Source: Cellulomonas gelida
GTDB taxonomy: Bacteria > Actinomycetota > Actinomycetes > Actinomycetales > Cellulomonadaceae
DNA length: 64,000 nucleotides
Assembly (NCBI RefSeq): GCF_006538725.1
Contig: NZ_BJLQ01000013.1
Coordinates: forward strand, 25,701-89,700
Reading direction: 5' to 3'
Both the position numbers and the translations under genes were made by a program. This document shows, piece by piece, positions 40,371 to 50,693 of the stretch (its first letter is position 1; each line of letters starts with the position of its first letter). A model generated the notes under the pieces. It did not search any database, had not been told where the DNA came from, and worked only from the letters and a program-made list of their open reading frames with translations.

Positions 40371-41066
40371 TCAGCCGACGAGCGCGTGCAGGACCGACGT
40401 GAAGAAACGCAGACCGTCCGTGCCCGTGCGCGGACCCTTCCCACCGTCCGGGCCGAAGCCCTCCTCGACCGCGTGCTCGGGGTGCGGCATGAGCCCCACG
40501 ACGTTGCCACGCGCGTTGCTGATCCCCGCGATGCCGCGGCGCGAACCGTTGGGGTTCACGTCCTGGTAGCGGAACACCACCCGGCCCTCGCCCTCGAGCT
40601 CGTCGAGCGTGTGCTCGTCGGCGACGTACTGGCCGTCCTGGTTCTTCAGCGGGATCGTGATGCGCTCGCCCTGCGTGTAGTCGCGGGTCCAGGCCGTGTC
40701 GACGTTGTCGACCGACAGGACCTGCTCGCGGCACACGAAGTGCAGGTGGTCGTTCTTGATCATCGAGCCGGGCAGCAGGTGCGCCTCGGTGAGGACCTGG
40801 AAGCCGTTGCAGATGCCGAGCACCGGCAGGCCGCGGTTCGCGGCGTCGACGATCTCGCTCATGACCGGCGCGAACCGGCTGATGGCGCCCGCGCGCAGGT
40901 AGTCGCCGTACGAGAAGCCGCCGGGCAGCACCACGGCGTCCACGCCGTGCAGGTCGGCGTCGCCGTGCCACAGCGCGACGGGCTCACCGCCCGCGAGCCG
41001 CACGGCGCGTGCGGCGTCCCGGTCGTCGAGGGTGCCGGGGAACGTGACGACGCCGATCCGGCTCAC
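40371..41066 (-). CDS. purQ: Phosphoribosylformylglycinamidine synthase subunit PurQ
   Basis: A 231-aa class I glutamine amidotransferase that supplies ammonia to PurL. The nucleophile Cys is in [20 protein letters not shown] (about residue 87). The oxyanion strand [18 protein letters not shown] is present. The catalytic His is in [12 protein letters not shown]. The full family length is present. The ATG overlaps the purS stop (ATGA). Together with purS and the distant purL it completes FGAM synthase. Confidence 0.96.
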   Translation of the reverse strand: MSRIGVVTFPGTLDDRDAARAVRLAGGEPVALWHGDADLHGVDAVVLPGGFSYGDYLRAGAISRFAPVMSEIVDAANRGLPVLGICNGFQVLTEAHLLPGSMIKNDHLHFVCREQVLSVDNVDTAWTRDYTQGERITIPLKNQDGQYVADEHTLDELEGEGRVVFRYQDVNPNGSRRGIAGISNARGNVVGLMPHPEHAVEEGFGPDGGKGPRTGTDGLRFFTSVLHALVG

Positions 41067-41326
41067 GCCGTGACCGCCGTCTCGTCGGCGTAGACCGCGA
41101 CGACGTCCTCGATGACCGGGTTGGAGAGCACCTGCTCACCGGCCGCCCGGGCCGCGGCGAGCACCTCGTCGGTGACCTCGCCCTCGACCTCGAGCTCGAA
41201 CCGCTTGCCCTGCCGCGCGTTGGCGAACTGGTCGAAGCCCAGCCGGCTCAGCGCGGCGGCGACGGCCTTGCCCTGCGGGTCGAGGATCTCGGGCTTCGGC
41301 ATGACGTCGACGACAACTCGTCCCAC
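41063..41326 (-). CDS. purS: Phosphoribosylformylglycinamidine synthase subunit PurS
   Basis: An 87-aa PurS, the small subunit that docks PurQ on PurL. It shows [19 protein letters not shown] and the [13 protein letters not shown] motif. It starts at a GTG with AGGAG 8 nt upstream. A -10-like TAGACT (41365-41370, minus strand) about 40 nt before the start is a reasonable promoter, although the -35 is not clear. It is the first gene of purS-purQ-GNAT. The 112 bp between it and the amidohydrolase stop contain no gene. Confidence 0.95.
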   Translation of the reverse strand: MGRVVVDVMPKPEILDPQGKAVAAALSRLGFDQFANARQGKRFELEVEGEVTDEVLAAARAAGEQVLSNPVIEDVVAVYADETAVTA

Positions 41327-41438
41327 GGGTCAGCTCCTGGTTGCGCGGCGGGGGTGCGGCGGCGAGTCTACCGACCGTCGCCGACGCCCCGCCCCGCCGC
41401 CCGCCCGTCGGACGCCGCCACCGGACCGGCCGACGCGG

Positions 41439-42914
41439 TCACAGCGAGCCGTCCCGGAACGCCCACCTGCCCGCGACCATCGTCCCCGCGACACCGATCC
41501 CGACGAGACCGCCGGGCATCGCCGCGAGCGCCACGGGGTCGTCGTCCAGCACGACGAGGTCGCCAGGCCCACCGACCCGCAGCGCGAGCGGTTCCCCGTC
41601 CACCGACGACGCCAGCGCGACGTCGGCCGCGACCGCCTGCGCGGCGTGGAACGGCGCGTCGCCCGGTGCGGCACGATGCACCGCCGCGTCGATCGCGAGC
41701 CACGGGTCCAGCGGCGCGACGGGCGCGTCCGAGCCGAACGCGAGCTGCACGCCCGCCCGGTGCAGCGCCCCGTACGGGAACGCGCGATCCGTGCGCCCCG
41801 CCCAGTGCCGGGCCGCGACGTCACGGTCGTCGAGCAGGTGCGCGGGCTGCACGCTCGCGACCACCCCCAGCGCCGCGAACCGCTCGACGTCGTCGGCCGC
41901 GACGAGCTGTGCGTGCTCGACCGAGCCGCGCGCCCCGGTCGTGGCGATCGCGTCGAGCGCGAGCCGGACCGCGGCGTCGCCGATCGCGTGCACCGCGACC
42001 TGCAACCCGTGACGCGTCGCGTGCGCGAGCAGCGGGACCAGCTCGGCCGACGGGACCGAGAGCACGCCGTGGTCGGCGGTCCCCGGGTACGGCTCGTCGC
42101 ACCAGGCCGTGCGCGTGTTCAGCGAGCCGTCGACGATCACCTTGAGCGGACCCTGCACGACGAGCGAGCCCGCGCCGGCCACGGGGTCGCCGGTGCTCAG
42201 CTCCTCCCGCACGACCCGGTCGAGGTACGGCTGCCACACCCCCGCCCGCACGCGCACCGGCACCGGCCCGGCGGTCGCCCGCCGCCGCCACACCGCGAGG
42301 TTGTCGGCGATCTCGACGTCGACCACGCCCACGACGCCCCGCGCCGCCGCGTCAGCCAGCGCCTCGCCGACCAGCGCGTCGACCGTCGCGTCCGGCAGGT
42401 GCTCGAGCCGGCCCTGCAGCGGCAGCCAGTCGGACTCGCGCAGCAGCCCGGCCACGGTGCGGGCACCGAGGAACCGTAGTCCGGCGCTCGACGCCCACGC
42501 GCAGTGCAGGTCCCCGGAGACCAGCACCACGGGCACGTCGCCGGCGACCGCGTCGAGCGCGGCGACGGTCGGCTCGTCGGGCCACAGCCCGTCGCGGAAC
42601 CCGTGCCCGACGAGCGGCGCACCACCGGTCGGTGGCGCGGCGGCCAGCCGGTCCGCGACGAGCGTCAGCGCGTGCGCGGCCGAGGTCGCGGACGACAGGT
42701 CGAGCCGGCGCCGCACCAACGCCCACTGCGTGAGGTGGGTGTGCTGGTCCCAGAGCCCGGGAACGACGAACCGACCCTGGCCGTCGACCTCCTCCACGCC
42801 GGCCACGCGCGGCAGCGCGGACCCGACCGCGGCGAGCCGCCCGGAGCGCACGAGCACGTCGACGGGCTCGTCGTCCCCGGCGCGGCGCACCGCGCGGAGC
42901 AGGACGTCACCCAC
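41439..42914 (-). CDS. Amidohydrolase family 3 (YtcJ-like) metal-dependent hydrolase
   Basis: A 491-aa protein. The first metal motif is PGLWDQHTHLTQWA (about 49-62). LKVIVDGSLNTRTAWCDEPY holds the family-3 central motif. HAIGDAAVRLALDAIA supplies a metal histidine, SVEHAQLV another, and FGSDAPVAPLDPW the catalytic Asp. These features indicate a cyclic-amide or amide hydrolase of the YtcJ/N-substituted formamide group, substrate unknown. The GTG at 42914 has AGGGAGA 6 nt upstream. It lies 26 bp downstream of purC and may be co-transcribed with it. Confidence 0.88.
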   Translation of the reverse strand: MGDVLLRAVRRAGDDEPVDVLVRSGRLAAVGSALPRVAGVEEVDGQGRFVVPGLWDQHTHLTQWALVRRRLDLSSATSAAHALTLVADRLAAAPPTGGAPLVGHGFRDGLWPDEPTVAALDAVAGDVPVVLVSGDLHCAWASSAGLRFLGARTVAGLLRESDWLPLQGRLEHLPDATVDALVGEALADAAARGVVGVVDVEIADNLAVWRRRATAGPVPVRVRAGVWQPYLDRVVREELSTGDPVAGAGSLVVQGPLKVIVDGSLNTRTAWCDEPYPGTADHGVLSVPSAELVPLLAHATRHGLQVAVHAIGDAAVRLALDAIATTGARGSVEHAQLVAADDVERFAALGVVASVQPAHLLDDRDVAARHWAGRTDRAFPYGALHRAGVQLAFGSDAPVAPLDPWLAIDAAVHRAAPGDAPFHAAQAVAADVALASSVDGEPLALRVGGPGDLVVLDDDPVALAAMPGGLVGIGVAGTMVAGRWAFRDGSL

Positions 42915-42940
42915 GGGCTCTCCCTGCGTGCCGAGGGCGG

Positions 42941-43873
42941 TCAGACCGCGAGCGGGACGCCGGTGAGGCGCTCGTAGGCCTCGAGGTAGCGCTCGCGCGT
43001 CCGCTCTACGACGTCGGCGGGCAGCGGCGGGGGCGGCGCGTCCGACGCGCGCTCCCACCCGGAGGCAGCCGAGACCAGCCAGTCGCGCACGAACTGCTTG
43101 TCGAAGCTCGCCTGGGGGTGGCCGGGCTGCCACTGGTCGGCGGGCCAGAACCGCGACGAGTCGGGGGTGAGCACCTCGTCGCCGAGCGTGATCGCGCCCG
43201 TCGCCGGGTCCGTGCCGAACTCGAGCTTGGTGTCCGCGAGGATCACGCCGCGCTCGCGCGCGATCGCCTCCGCGCGGGCGTACACCGTGAGCGTCAGGGC
43301 GCGCAGGGCGGCGGCGGTCTCCTCGCCGACGGTCTGCGCGACCACCGAGAACGGCACGTTCTCGTCGTGCTCCCCGAGGTCGGCCTTGGTCGCGGGCGTG
43401 AAGATCGGCTCGGGCAGCCGCGAGCCGTCGACGAGGCCGCCCGGCAGCGCGATGCCCGTGACCTCGCCCGACGCGCGGTACTCCGCGAGGCCCGAGCCCG
43501 TCAGGTACCCGCGCGCGACGCACTCGACCGGGAACATCTGCAGGCGCCGGCAGATCATCGCGCGCCCGGCGACCACGGCAGGCACCTCGGTGGAGACCAC
43601 GTGGCTCGGGACGAGGTCCGCGAGCTGCTCGAACCACCACAGCGAGAGCTGCGTGAGGACCACGCCCTTGTCGGGGATGCCGGGGCTCAGCACGTGGTCG
43701 AACGCGGAGACGCGGTCGCTCGCGACGACGAGCACCACGTCGCCGTGCGCGTCCCGCACCGCCTGCCCGTCCGCGGTGTCGTCCGGGACGTACAGGTCCC
43801 GGACCTTGCCCGAGTAGGTGTGGGTCCAGCCGGGGACCGTCGCGGTCGAGGCGTCCGTGGCATCAAGAGTCAC
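42941..43873 (-). CDS. purC: Phosphoribosylaminoimidazole-succinocarboxamide synthase
   Basis: A 310-aa SAICAR synthetase that joins aspartate to CAIR with ATP. Typical segments are YSGKVRDLYVPDD, VASDRVSAFDHVLSPGIPDKG, ECVARGYLTGSGLAEYRASG, and the C-terminal GVILADTKLEFGTDPATG with DEVLTPDSSRFWPAD. The length fits the longer actinobacterial form. The GTG start at 43873 has TGGAG close by. A CACACT box 6 nt upstream could be a weak leaderless -10. An 8-bp dyad (43883-43890 and 43901-43908) lies just upstream and may end the preceding gene. Confidence 0.96.
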   Translation of the reverse strand: MTLDATDASTATVPGWTHTYSGKVRDLYVPDDTADGQAVRDAHGDVVLVVASDRVSAFDHVLSPGIPDKGVVLTQLSLWWFEQLADLVPSHVVSTEVPAVVAGRAMICRRLQMFPVECVARGYLTGSGLAEYRASGEVTGIALPGGLVDGSRLPEPIFTPATKADLGEHDENVPFSVVAQTVGEETAAALRALTLTVYARAEAIARERGVILADTKLEFGTDPATGAITLGDEVLTPDSSRFWPADQWQPGHPQASFDKQFVRDWLVSAASGWERASDAPPPPLPADVVERTRERYLEAYERLTGVPLAV

Positions 43874-43929
43874 GGCTCCAGTGTGACCGCCCCGACGCGC
43901 GCGGTCACGTCGCGCCCGCCGACCGGACG

Positions 43930-44562
43930 TCAGTCCTCGGCCAGGCACACCAGGTCGGTGCCGTCGCCCTCGACCCACCCGACCGCGGTCTGGGGGCACT
44001 GCGCCTCGTCCTTGACGACCTGCACGGCACGGAAGTCGTGCGCGTGCGAGCACCCGATCAGCACGGCCTGGTCGCCGTCGACCTTCCAGCAGGAACCCGC
44101 CGTGGGCTCCAGCGACTCGGACTCCGCCCACATGCTGACCGCTACCCCGCCGACGACGAGGCACGCGACGACCCCGGCGACGGCGAGGCCCTTGCCCTGT
44201 GCGCCGAGCGCAGCGCCGCCCGCCGAGCGCGACGCGCGGTAGGCCGTGACTGCCCGGAACAGCAGGATCGCGCCGAAGATCATGCCGCCGTACCAGATGA
44301 TCCCCCCGGACGACCCGCTCGCGACGATCGTCGAGATCGCGCCGGCTACGAACACGCCGACACCGATCCAGAACGTCTTGACGGCCTGTGCCCGGTGCGC
44401 GGCCGCGAGCGCGGCCTCTTCGGCCCCGTCCTCGTCCTCGTCCTCGACCCACAGCTGCCATCCCTCGGGCGCGGCCGGCCAGGACGGGTCGGGCTCCCAC
44501 CCGGGGGGCGGCTGCCAGCCCTCGGGTGCGGTGGGCCACGTGGGCGGGGGGTTGTAGCGCAC
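43930..44562 (-). CDS. Membrane protein with Trp/Pro-rich N-terminus
   Basis: A 210-aa protein. The cytoplasmic N-terminus carries a duplicated motif, WPTAPEGWQPPPGWEPDP then WPAAPEGWQLW, of the kind found in DUF2510-like actinobacterial proteins. An acidic stretch (EDEDEDGAEE) follows. Three or four membrane spans lie at about 80-160 (FWIGVGVFVAGAISTIVA; GLAVAGVVACLVVGGVAV). The extracellular C-terminus has four cysteines (SCW, GCSHAHDF, QCPQ, VCLAED), suggesting two disulfides. GGGAGA precedes the GTG at 44562. I do not recognise a specific function. Confidence 0.75.
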   Translation of the reverse strand: MRYNPPPTWPTAPEGWQPPPGWEPDPSWPAAPEGWQLWVEDEDEDGAEEAALAAAHRAQAVKTFWIGVGVFVAGAISTIVASGSSGGIIWYGGMIFGAILLFRAVTAYRASRSAGGAALGAQGKGLAVAGVVACLVVGGVAVSMWAESESLEPTAGSCWKVDGDQAVLIGCSHAHDFRAVQVVKDEAQCPQTAVGWVEGDGTDLVCLAED

Positions 44563-44707
44563 GGTCTCTCCCTGGGTGAGGCCGCGCACCCGCGCGCGGC
44601 GCGCGCAGCATGGCACGACGAGAGCATCCGCCGTGGCCGTTTCGGTCGCGGTTCACCCGATCCCCGACGCCGCCGGCCGCCGTGTCGCGCGTGCGGCGCG
44701 CGGCGGC

Positions 44708-45970
44708 TCAGGCGGAGGCGGCCTTGAGCGCGATGTCCGTGCGGTGCTGCGCGCCGTCGAGCGTGATGAGCGCGACGCCTGCGTAGGCCGCCGCGCGGGC
44801 GTCCGCGAGGTCGGTGCCGGTCGCGGTCACCGACAGGACCCGCCCGCCCGCGCTGACCACGCGGTCCTCGTCGTCGAGCGCGGTGCCCGCGTGCAGCACG
44901 TGCACGTGCGGCACCTCGTCGGCCGCCGCGAGCCCGTCGATGACGTCGCCCGTGCGCGGCGCCGCGGGGTAGCCCTGCGACGCCACGACGACGGTCACGG
45001 CCGCCTCGTCGGACCACTCGAGCGGCGGCAGCGCACCCAGGCCGCCCGTCGCAGCCGCCAGCAGCACGCCGCCGAGCGGCGTGCGCAGCCGCGCGAGGAC
45101 GACCTGCGTCTCCGGGTCGCCGAAGCGCGCGTTGAACTCGACGACGCGCACGCCCGTGCTGGTCAGCGCGAGCCCGCAGTACAGGACGCCGACGAACGGC
45201 GTGCCGCGGCGGGCCATCTCGGCGACGGTCGGGCGGGCCACGGTGTCGAGCACCTCGTCGACGAGCCCCTCGGGCGCCCACGGCAGCGGGGTGTACGCGC
45301 CCATGCCGCCGGTGTTGGGGCCCTGGTCGTCGTCGAGCGCACGCTTGAAGTCCTGCGCGGGGACCAGCGGGACCACGTCGACGCCGTCCGACAGGACGAA
45401 CAGCGAGACCTCGGGACCGTCGAGGTACTCCTCGACGACGACCGCGCCGCCCTCCTTCGCGAGGCACGCTCGGGCGTGCTCGATCGCGGCCGCACGGTCG
45501 TCGGTCACGACGACGCCCTTGCCCGCCGCGAGACCGTCCTCCTTGACGACGTGCGGCGCGCCCAGCTCGTCGATCGCGGCGACGGCCTGCTCGACGGTCG
45601 TCGCGACGCGCGGCGCGGCGGTCGGCACGCCCGCGGCGGCCATGACCTCCTTGGCGAACGCCTTCGAGCCCTCGAGCCGCGCGGCCGCACCGGACGGGCC
45701 GAACACCGGGATGCCGGCCTCACGGACCGCGTCGGCGACGCCGGCGACGAGCGGCGCCTCGGGACCCACGACGACGAGGTCCGCGCCGAGCGTGCGCGCG
45801 AGGTCGGCGACCGCGGCGCCGTCGAGCTGGTCGACCGCGTGCAGCGTGGCGAGCGCGCCGATCCCGGGGTTGCCCGGGGCGGCGTGCAGCTCCGTCACGG
45901 CCGGGTCGAGCGAGAGGGCTCGGATGATCGCGTGCTCACGGGCGCCGGTTCCGACGACGAGGATCTTCAC
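44708..45970 (-). CDS. purD: Phosphoribosylamine-glycine ligase
   Basis: A 420-aa GAR synthetase of the ATP-grasp superfamily. The N-terminal [15 protein letters not shown] and the [13 protein letters not shown] segment bind phosphoribosylamine. The ATP-grasp core shows [17 protein letters not shown], then [19 protein letters not shown]. The [17 protein letters not shown] signature and [17 protein letters not shown] follow. The GTG at 45970 is fixed by a leaderless promoter (TACGCT then 7 nt). It stands 145 bp upstream of the membrane protein gene. Confidence 0.96.
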   Translation of the reverse strand: MKILVVGTGAREHAIIRALSLDPAVTELHAAPGNPGIGALATLHAVDQLDGAAVADLARTLGADLVVVGPEAPLVAGVADAVREAGIPVFGPSGAAARLEGSKAFAKEVMAAAGVPTAAPRVATTVEQAVAAIDELGAPHVVKEDGLAAGKGVVVTDDRAAAIEHARACLAKEGGAVVVEEYLDGPEVSLFVLSDGVDVVPLVPAQDFKRALDDDQGPNTGGMGAYTPLPWAPEGLVDEVLDTVARPTVAEMARRGTPFVGVLYCGLALTSTGVRVVEFNARFGDPETQVVLARLRTPLGGVLLAAATGGLGALPPLEWSDEAAVTVVVASQGYPAAPRTGDVIDGLAAADEVPHVHVLHAGTALDDEDRVVSAGGRVLSVTATGTDLADARAAAYAGVALITLDGAQHRTDIALKAASA

Positions 45971-45977
45971 GGCGGCG

Positions 45978-45983
45978 AGCGTA
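45978..45983 (-). promoter_or_regulatory. -10 box of a leaderless promoter for purD
   Basis: TACGCT on the minus strand lies 7 nt before the GTG start. Confidence 0.6.
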
Positions 45984-46031
45984 CCGGGGCGCGTGCGACG
46001 CCCGCCGCGCGCGTCCGCCTCCGCCGCCCGG

Positions 46032-46691
46032 TCAGTCGACGGGCAGCGGGAACACGTCGAGGTAGACGCGCACGCGCCGGCGGTCGAGCCCGTCACCCGC
46101 GTCCTTGCGCGCCTTGGCGGCGTCGGTGTGCCGGTCGAGCACCTCTTGCAGCTCGACCTCGAGCGCCTCCGCCTCCTCGAGCGAGAGGCTGGACGTCGAC
46201 GACGTGTGCAGCGCCGCGTCGTCCCACGGCGCCGCGTCGTCGATCGAGTCGAACCACTCCTGGAGCGTCTCCGCGCGCTCGGCGATGACCGCGCGCAGCG
46301 TCGTCTGGATCGCCAGCCGCGCACCCGGCTCCTGCATGTTCCGCCGGTCCAGGCTGAAGCCCACCGGTCGCCACCAGCGCTCGCGCCCGCCGGGCGCCGC
46401 GTGGGGGTCGTCCTCGATGATCCCGTGCCGCTCGAGCTGGCGCAGGTGGTAGCTGGTCTGCCCCGTGCTCTCGCCGAGCGCGCGGGCGATCTGGCTCGCC
46501 GTGCCCGAGCCGTGCGCGGACAGGTACCGGTACATCGCGATGCGCAGCGGGTGGGCGAACGCCTTGAGCGCCTCGGCGCCGAGCGGGTTGGGCAACTCGA
46601 GGGCCGGCCGCTCGGTTTCCGGGGTCGGGGGCTCGGACACGTCGGCGAGTTCGGGCACGTCCGTCTCGTCCTGGCCCTTGCGCTGCGTCAT
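46032..46691 (-). CDS. Winged-helix (ArsR-like, HTH_20) transcriptional regulator
   Basis: A 219-aa regulator. The winged-helix domain (about 35-110) has [40 protein letters not shown] as the recognition region, and the wing [20 protein letters not shown]. The C-terminal helical part is acidic. Proteins of this layout often repress a neighbouring transporter. It is divergent from an MFS gene, and the shared region holds a regular array of TGCA sites. The ATG at 46691 is chosen; an upstream in-frame ATG (46739) would place the operator array inside the coding region. Confidence 0.85.
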   Translation of the reverse strand: MTQRKGQDETDVPELADVSEPPTPETERPALELPNPLGAEALKAFAHPLRIAMYRYLSAHGSGTASQIARALGESTGQTSYHLRQLERHGIIEDDPHAAPGGRERWWRPVGFSLDRRNMQEPGARLAIQTTLRAVIAERAETLQEWFDSIDDAAPWDDAALHTSSTSSLSLEEAEALEVELQEVLDRHTDAAKARKDAGDGLDRRRVRVYLDVFPLPVD

Positions 46692-46753
46692 ATGCAGAGA
46701 TACCTTTGCATCGCTTCCTTTGCAGAGAATCCTTTGCATCCGATTCTCTGCAT
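46692..46753. promoter_or_regulatory. Operator array: five TGCA cores at exact 14-bp spacing
   Basis: TGCA occurs at 46693, 46707, 46721, 46735 and 46749, each 14 bp from the next. Flanks alternate between TGCAGAGA and TTTGCATC, making pairs of inverted half-sites (such as ATGCAGAG with CTTTGCAT). The array fills most of the 88 bp between the divergent regulator and MFS starts. It is strikingly AT-richer than the surroundings. Confidence 0.7.
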
Positions 46754-46779
46754 CCTACGACCAGCGTAACGGGGCAACC

Positions 46780-48156
46780 ATGACCACGAGCACGCACGCG
46801 CCGACCACCGCGACGGCCTCGACGGGCCCCGCCGCGACGACGGGCACGACGACCAGCGAGACGACCAACCTCGACCCGCCCGCTGCACCGACCACCGACA
46901 CCCCCACCCCCGTCGCCCTCGAGCCGCTCGGACGCAGGTTCACCGCGCTGCTCACGTCAACGGGCCTGGCGAACCTCGGCGACGGCGTCGTCCAGATGGG
47001 CGCCCCGCTCGTCGCCCTGACGCTGACCCGGTCCCCCGGCCAGCTCTCCCTGCTCGCGGCGGCGACGTGGCTGCCCTGGTTGCTGCTCGGCCTCGTCGGG
47101 GGCGTCGTGATCGACCGCACCGACCGCCGCAACGCGCAGGTCCTCGCGCTCGCCGCCCGCGGCATGCTCCTGGCCGCCGGCGCCGCGCTCGCGCTCACCG
47201 ACCAGCTGTCGATGGTCGTGCTCGTCCTGCTCGTCCTCGCGTACGGCGTGACCGAGGTGTTCGCGGACCTGGCGCAGACCGCGCTGGTGCCCGACCTCGT
47301 CCCGCGCAGCCGGCTGCAGGCCGCCAACGGGCGGGTCCTCGCGACGCAGCAGGTCACCAACACGTTCGTCGGCAGCCCGCTCGCGGGTGGCCTGCTCGCG
47401 CTCGGCACGGGCTGGGTGCTCGGCGTGCCGGCCGCGATGGCCGTGATCGCGGTCGTCGTGCTGCTGCGCGGCATCCCCGGCCGGTACCGCGCGGAGCGCT
47501 CCGAGCCGACCCGGGCGAGCGCCGACGTCCGCGAGGGCGTCCGGTACGTCGTGCACCACCCCGTGCTGCGGCCGTTCGTGCTCGCGGGCGGCGTGATGAA
47601 CATGGCGAACACCGCGTACATGGCCGTGTTCCTGCTGTGGGCCGTCGGTCCGGGCTCGCAGGTCGGGATCCGCGCCGAGCACTACGCGCTGCTCGCGACG
47701 CTGTTCGCACTCGGCGCGATCGGGGGCTCGCTGCTGACCGAGCGCCTGGTGCGCCGCCTGCCCGAGCTCGGCGTGATGTACGTCTGCTGGGGCGTCGTCG
47801 CCCCGATGCTGCTCGTCCCGGTACTCGTCCCGACCGTCGAGGCGATCGGCGTCGTCATGGTGCTGCTGGGCGCGACGAACACGATCGGCAACACGATCTC
47901 GATGTCGCTGCGCCAGCGCGTGGTCCCCCGGCACCTGCTCGGCCGCACGTCGGGCGCGGGCCGGACGATCGGCTACGGGCTCATGCCGATCGGCGCGCTG
48001 CTGGCCGGCGTGATCGGCGAGCAGGTGGGGATCGCCCCCGTGCTCGTCGGCGCCGCGGTGGTCACCGCGCTCGCCGCGTCGTACCCGGTGTTCACGGTCC
48101 GCCGCAGCACCGTCCGGGCGGCCGAGGCCGCCAACCCGGACCTCGCCACCGCCTGA
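46780..48156 (+). CDS. MFS transporter
   Basis: A 458-aa major facilitator protein of the DHA3/enterobactin-exporter-like group. A Thr/Pro/Ala-rich cytoplasmic tail of about 50 residues precedes 10-12 spans. The N-domain loop GGVVIDRTDRRNAQVLALA is the MFS motif-A equivalent. ALVPDLVPRSRLQAANGRV and the C-half RQRVVPRHLLGRTSGAGRTI are typical of this group. It is likely an efflux pump for a small molecule, controlled by the divergent winged-helix protein. The start at 46780 is the ATG following the operator array. Substrate is unknown. Confidence 0.9.
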   Translation: MTTSTHAPTTATASTGPAATTGTTTSETTNLDPPAAPTTDTPTPVALEPLGRRFTALLTSTGLANLGDGVVQMGAPLVALTLTRSPGQLSLLAAATWLPWLLLGLVGGVVIDRTDRRNAQVLALAARGMLLAAGAALALTDQLSMVVLVLLVLAYGVTEVFADLAQTALVPDLVPRSRLQAANGRVLATQQVTNTFVGSPLAGGLLALGTGWVLGVPAAMAVIAVVVLLRGIPGRYRAERSEPTRASADVREGVRYVVHHPVLRPFVLAGGVMNMANTAYMAVFLLWAVGPGSQVGIRAEHYALLATLFALGAIGGSLLTERLVRRLPELGVMYVCWGVVAPMLLVPVLVPTVEAIGVVMVLLGATNTIGNTISMSLRQRVVPRHLLGRTSGAGRTIGYGLMPIGALLAGVIGEQVGIAPVLVGAAVVTALAASYPVFTVRRSTVRAAEAANPDLATA

Positions 48157-48184
48157 GCCCTGGGGCGCTCCCGGGCCCGCGAGA

Positions 48185-48228
48185 ACGAGCGAGGCCCGGA
48201 TCCCCTCGGGGGTCCGGGCCTCGCTCGT
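48185..48228. terminator. Bidirectional terminator between the MFS gene and purA
   Basis: Perfect 16-bp arms (48185-48200, 48213-48228) extend inward with four more G-C pairs, leaving a tiny loop. It lies between two convergent stops, 28 nt from the MFS stop and 12 nt from the purA stop. Confidence 0.9.
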
Positions 48229-48240
48229 CGGTCGGGGTGC

Positions 48241-49611
<1,371 letters not shown>

Positions 49612-49683
49612 TCAAGAAGCGGTCAGGTCCGGTCCACAGGCGGCGGGGCCCGCGACGCCCACGACGACGGCGATCAGGCGCGC

Positions 49684-50112
49684 TCAGCGCAGCCCGGACA
49701 CCTCGTCGAGCGAGGTCCCGGAGTCGAGCAGGAGCTGGCCGCAGCGCTCGGCCTCGTCGGTCTCCCCGATCGCGTCGGCGGCCTCGGCGAGCGCGAGCAC
49801 CGAGCGCAGGAAGCCCTGGTTGGGCTCGTGGTGGGCGGGGATCGGCCCGCGACCGCGCCAGCCCGCCTTGCGCAGCGCGTCGAGACCGCGGTGGTAGCCG
49901 GTGCGCGCGTACGCGTACGCCGCGACCGGGTCGCCGGTGTCCTCGAGCGCCCGCTCGGCGAGCAGCGCCCAGACGATCGAGGCCGACGGCGCCACGCGCA
50001 CGGCCTGGCGCGCGTCGTCGCCTGCACCGAGCGCCGCGCGCGCGTCCGCGTCCGGGCCGTCGGCGGGCAGGAGCGTGGGCTCGGGGCCACCGAGGAGGTT
50101 CTCGTGCGTCAT
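49684..50112 (-). CDS. DUF3151 family protein
   Basis: A 142-aa soluble helical protein found throughout actinobacteria near purA and fba. Recognisable parts are VAPSASIVWALLAERALE, VAAYAYARTGYHRGLDALRK and GWRGRGPIPAHHEPNQGFLR. Function is unknown. The start MTHENLLGGPEPTLLP at 50112 matches the usual family beginning. A CACACT box 6 nt upstream could serve as a weak leaderless -10. The gene lies 156 bp upstream of purA on the same strand. Confidence 0.85.
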   Translation of the reverse strand: MTHENLLGGPEPTLLPADGPDADARAALGAGDDARQAVRVAPSASIVWALLAERALEDTGDPVAAYAYARTGYHRGLDALRKAGWRGRGPIPAHHEPNQGFLRSVLALAEAADAIGETDEAERCGQLLLDSGTSLDEVSGLR

Positions 50113-50249
50113 GGTGTCAGTGTGCCGCGTCGCGGAGGCCCGCGGCAGATCCGGACAGGTGTCCGACTCCGCCGCGGTTCGGCGTGCGCACGTCCGCAGG
50201 GCCAACTAGGGTCGAGCAGCCGAGCCAGCACACCCCTTGGGGACGGACC

Positions 50250-50609
50250 ATGATCGAGATCTCCACGTCGCCGACGAGCACGACGCTCGTCATCACAGGC
50301 GACCTCGACCTCGCGGAGCGCGACCAGTTCCCCGAGGTCGCCGCGCGGGTCGTCGGTCTGCGCCGTCAGCTCGTCGTCATCGACATGTGCCGCGTGACGT
50401 TCATGGACTCCACGGGGGCCGCGTTCCTCATCGCCCTCGCGGACTCGGCGCGCAAGCGCGGCGGTGCCGCCGCCCTGCGCGGCGCGGACCCGCGCGACCT
50501 GTTCGTCCTCGAGGTCTGCGGCGCGCTCGAGCTGTTCCGGGTCGACCCGGACCACCGCTGCGAGGACGCCCGGCCGGCGAGCGACTTCTCGGCCCCCGCC
50601 AGCACCTGA
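50250..50609 (+). CDS. STAS-domain anti-sigma factor antagonist
   Basis: A 119-aa single STAS domain. The phosphorylatable serine is in VTFMDSTGAAFLIAL (Ser about 54). Such proteins bind and neutralise an anti-sigma kinase when dephosphorylated. The adjoining, convergently transcribed gene encodes a protein with both PP2C phosphatase and HATPase kinase domains, and a second STAS gene lies on its far side. Together they look like a partner-switching module. The ATG at 50250 is the first codon before the domain. A C-terminal tail of about 20 residues is unstructured. Confidence 0.88.
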   Translation: MIEISTSPTSTTLVITGDLDLAERDQFPEVAARVVGLRRQLVVIDMCRVTFMDSTGAAFLIALADSARKRGGAAALRGADPRDLFVLEVCGALELFRVDPDHRCEDARPASDFSAPAST

Positions 50610-50693
50610 GCCCCTGCGTGCGCCGCGACCGGACCCGGCGTGACCGTACGCGTGTGCAACTGACCCGCCCGGGCGTCTGAACCGGGCGCCGCG

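Noticed and set aside
46692..46739. Longer version of the winged-helix regulator starting at 46739
   Set aside because: It would encode the periodic TGCA array as protein and adds 16 residues with no homology. A TAGGAT box overlaps that ATG, so it is probably upstream of the transcript start.
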